Source of the DNA: Candidatus Methylarchaceae archaeon HK01M
Lineage (GTDB): Archaea > Thermoproteota > Nitrososphaeria > Nitrososphaerales > JACAEJ01
DNA length: 24,206 nt
Reading direction: 5' to 3'
Assembly: GCA_024256245.1 (NCBI GenBank)
Contig: JAKLZD010000012.1
Coordinates: 1-24,206, forward strand
Every line of letters begins with the position of its first letter. Within the stretch, counting starts at the first letter, position 1. Both the position numbers and the translations under genes were made by a program. Under the pieces are notes generated by a model, which saw nothing but the letters and a program-made list of their open reading frames with translations, was not told the origin of the DNA and did not search any database. Shown here piece by piece: positions 22,711 through 24,206 of this stretch.

Positions 22711-22966
22711 AGATGCATCGAAAATCGTCAAGAGTCCTTACGTTACTGAGAAAACCTTTAACATGGTGGAGAGAGAGAACAAGCTCGTTTTCATAGTAGA
22801 CGAGAAGGCCAACAAAAGGGCTATAAAGCAAGCGATAGAAATTTTATACGAAGTTAAGGTTGAGTCAGTTAATACTACGAATACTATATATGGCAAAAAG
22901 GCATACGTCAAACTATCGAAGGAAAATCCAGCAACAGACCTGGCTACAAAGCTAGGTATAGTGTGA
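22700..22966 (+). CDS. rpl23: Large-subunit ribosomal protein uL23
   Basis: This roughly 88-residue protein (about 92 from the earlier TTG) sits at the exit tunnel rim where signal recognition particle binds. Seen: IVKSPYVTEKTFNMVERENK, FIVDEKANKRAIKQAIEILY, and VESVNTTNTIYGKKAYVKLS, all family patterns. Two TTG starts are available, 22688 and 22700. GGAGG at 22683-22687 abuts the first, which could not serve it, and lies 12 bases before the second. The second is therefore preferred. Confidence 0.94.
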   Translation: MRFEDASKIVKSPYVTEKTFNMVERENKLVFIVDEKANKRAIKQAIEILYEVKVESVNTTNTIYGKKAYVKLSKENPATDLATKLGIV

Positions 22967-23011
22967 TCGTCTCGATGGATAAGACTTAAGAGAGATGATA
23001 CAAACGATCTT

Positions 23012-23018
23012 GGTGATC
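23012..23018 (+). promoter_or_regulatory. Strong ribosome-binding site of uL2
   Basis: GGTGATC pairs with the 3' end of archaeal 16S rRNA and lies 4 bases before the TTG at 23023, which explains the use of a TTG start in a highly expressed gene. Confidence 0.6.
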
Positions 23019-23022
23019 TTTT

Positions 23023-23769
23023 TTGGGTAAAAGAATTCTCTCTCAAAGAAGGGGTCGAGGGGGCATGCAATACCGATCTTCTAAGAAGGGTAAGGTCGCC
23101 CCTGCGAAGTACCCTGCTTTACCTATCTCAGAAACTAGAAGGGGCAATGTTACTAGGCTCATAGATGAGAGGGGAAGGAGTGCACCCTTGGCTCAGATAA
23201 CATTCGATGATAGGGAGATAACGTATCTTCCAGCTGTCGACGGACTATATGTAGGGCATGAGATAGAGATAGGGCACAAAGCTGAACCAAGGCTAGGAAA
23301 TATCCTCCCCTTGGAGAAGATTCCTGAAGGGATGCGCATCTGTAACTTAGAGAGAAGTGTTGGCGATGGTGGGAAGCTCATTAGAGCAGCAGGGGGTTCA
23401 GCGATACTCTTCTCTAAGACGCCGATGGGAGTTTTAGTAAAGCTACCATCTGGCAAGATGGTAGCCTTGAATGTTAAATGCAGGGCCATGATAGGAGAGA
23501 TAGCTGGGAGCGGGAGGCTTGAGAAACCCTTATTGAAGGCAGGGGCCAAGTATCACGCTATGAAGGCCAAAGGGAGACTCTATCCTCGAGTTAGAGGTAT
23601 GGCCATGGCAGCCGTTCATCACCCCTTCGGAGGAGGCCGTCATCAGCACTCCATTCATAAGTCTAAAAGCACTTCTAAGACCGCACCACCAGGCGCAAAA
23701 GTTGGTAATATAGCTTCAAGAAAGACAGGTAGATCCCGTAAGAAACGTATAAAAAAGAGGATGTTCTAG
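23023..23769 (+). CDS. rpl2: Large-subunit ribosomal protein uL2
   Basis: This 248-residue protein is essential for subunit association and peptidyl transfer. Seen: MGKRILSQRRGRGGMQYRSS at the start, an OB-like first domain, an SH3-like second domain with RAAGGSAILFSK, and the signature HHPFGGGRHQHS near the C-terminus, which includes the conserved histidine. A basic tail (RKTGRSRKKRIKKRMF) follows. Length and order match archaeal uL2. A 56-base gap with a GGTGATC ribosome site separates it from uL23, so it may be internally regulated but is in the same operon. Confidence 0.97.
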   Translation: MGKRILSQRRGRGGMQYRSSKKGKVAPAKYPALPISETRRGNVTRLIDERGRSAPLAQITFDDREITYLPAVDGLYVGHEIEIGHKAEPRLGNILPLEKIPEGMRICNLERSVGDGGKLIRAAGGSAILFSKTPMGVLVKLPSGKMVALNVKCRAMIGEIAGSGRLEKPLLKAGAKYHAMKAKGRLYPRVRGMAMAAVHHPFGGGRHQHSIHKSKSTSKTAPPGAKVGNIASRKTGRSRKKRIKKRMF

Positions 23770-23776
23770 TAGAATT

Positions 23777-24172
23777 ATGGTTCGAGAGTTCAAGTATCGG
23801 GGCTATACTCTAGATCAGTTACAAAATATGTCTTTAGAGTCCTTCCTATCTCTTCTCCCTTCGAGACAGAGGAGATCGCTGAATAGAGGGATATCTGACG
23901 AGAAAAGGAAGCTACTTGAGGAGGTCAAGGCTGCAAGTAATGGGAAGTCGAAAAGACCCATAAAGACCCACGCAAGGGACATGGTGATCTTACCCTATAT
24001 GGTTGGCTTGACTATCCATGTGCACAATGGAAAGGAGTTCGTCCCTCTAGAGATCAAAGCTCAGATGATAAGGCATTACCTTGGAGAGTATATGATAACC
24101 AACAAGAAAGTGACTCATGGGACGCCAGGTATAGGAGCGTCTCGTTCGTCTTTGTACGTGCCTTTAAAGTAA
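23777..24172 (+). CDS. rps19: Small-subunit ribosomal protein uS19
   Basis: This 131-residue protein lies in the head of the small subunit near the A-site tRNA. Seen: the archaeal N-terminal extension (FKYRGYTLDQLQNMSLESFL), PSRQRRSLNRG, THARDMVILPYMVGLTIHVH and FVPLEIKAQMIRHYLGEY, with the C-terminal HGTPGIGASRSS. It follows uL2 by 7 bases. Confidence 0.97.
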   Translation: MVREFKYRGYTLDQLQNMSLESFLSLLPSRQRRSLNRGISDEKRKLLEEVKAASNGKSKRPIKTHARDMVILPYMVGLTIHVHNGKEFVPLEIKAQMIRHYLGEYMITNKKVTHGTPGIGASRSSLYVPLK

Positions 24173-24173
24173 T

Positions 24174-24206
24174 GTGAGTTTCAACTTAAACTTGGTTCCG
24201 TCAATT
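24174..24206 (+). CDS. Possible first codons of the next operon gene (expected uL22)
   Basis: GTG at 24174 opens a frame (MSFNLNLVPSI) that runs off the window. In archaea uL22 follows uS19, and the position fits, but eleven codons are too few to identify it. Confidence 0.25.
   Translation, partial: MSFNLNLVPSI

Overview
The window comes from an archaeon, most likely a TACK-group lineage such as Bathyarchaeia or a relative of Thaumarchaeota. The lineage call is inference; the archaeal call is firm. Evidence for it: A-type ATP synthase subunit D, a Hel308 helicase, an MCM–GINS pair, archaeosine synthesis genes, a separate GMP synthase synthetase subunit without its glutaminase, PdxS/PdxT, and the archaeal ribosomal order uL3-uL4-uL23-uL2-uS19 beside a SPOUT methyltransferase. 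The DNA is AT-rich, TTG and GTG starts are common, and TATA-like boxes often sit about 26 nt before a plausible transcript start.

Layout. 1-758 is the end of an ATP synthase operon: the 3' part of atpD and a 49-residue coiled-coil ORF overlapping it. 759-1545 holds no intact gene, only the remains of a minus-strand HhH-GPD DNA glycosylase (frameshift plus stop codons). 1546-5278 carries a 47-residue zinc ribbon (DUF5679 type), hel308 and a large divergent GMP synthase subunit B. 5425-6908 is a divergent pair: a multi-pass membrane protein and a soluble beta-rich protein of unknown role. 7033-10556 (minus) holds an HD phosphohydrolase and the overlapping GINS–mcm replication pair. 10674-11666 (minus) has a small orphan ORF and an alpha/beta hydrolase. 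11767-13238 (minus) is a translationally coupled archaeosine pair, a radical SAM protein (RaSEA type) and a short ArcS core. 13312-15704 (plus) has a HAD phosphatase, a muconolactone-isomerase-like gene split by a -1 frameshift, and a class V aminotransferase. 15729-19702 (minus) has a 2x[4Fe-4S] ferredoxin, a secreted membrane-anchored protein with a cytoplasmic coiled coil, and the overlapping chain pdxS-pdxT-small helical protein. 20000-20842 (minus) is the SPOUT RNA methyltransferase, sharing a 64-bp divergent promoter region with the ribosomal operon at 20907-24172 and beyond.

The gene content is mostly core information processing and cofactor metabolism: replication (MCM, GINS), repair (Hel308), tRNA modification (ArcS/RaSEA), rRNA modification and ribosome assembly, vitamin B6 and GMP synthesis. 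I see no CRISPR array, transposase, integrase, prophage, tRNA or rRNA. I found no convincing new multi-gene system. The best leads are the frameshifted isomerase-like gene, the enlarged GuaAb, the reduced ArcS/RaSEA pair, the decaying glycosylase, and the small helical protein locked into the pdxST operon.
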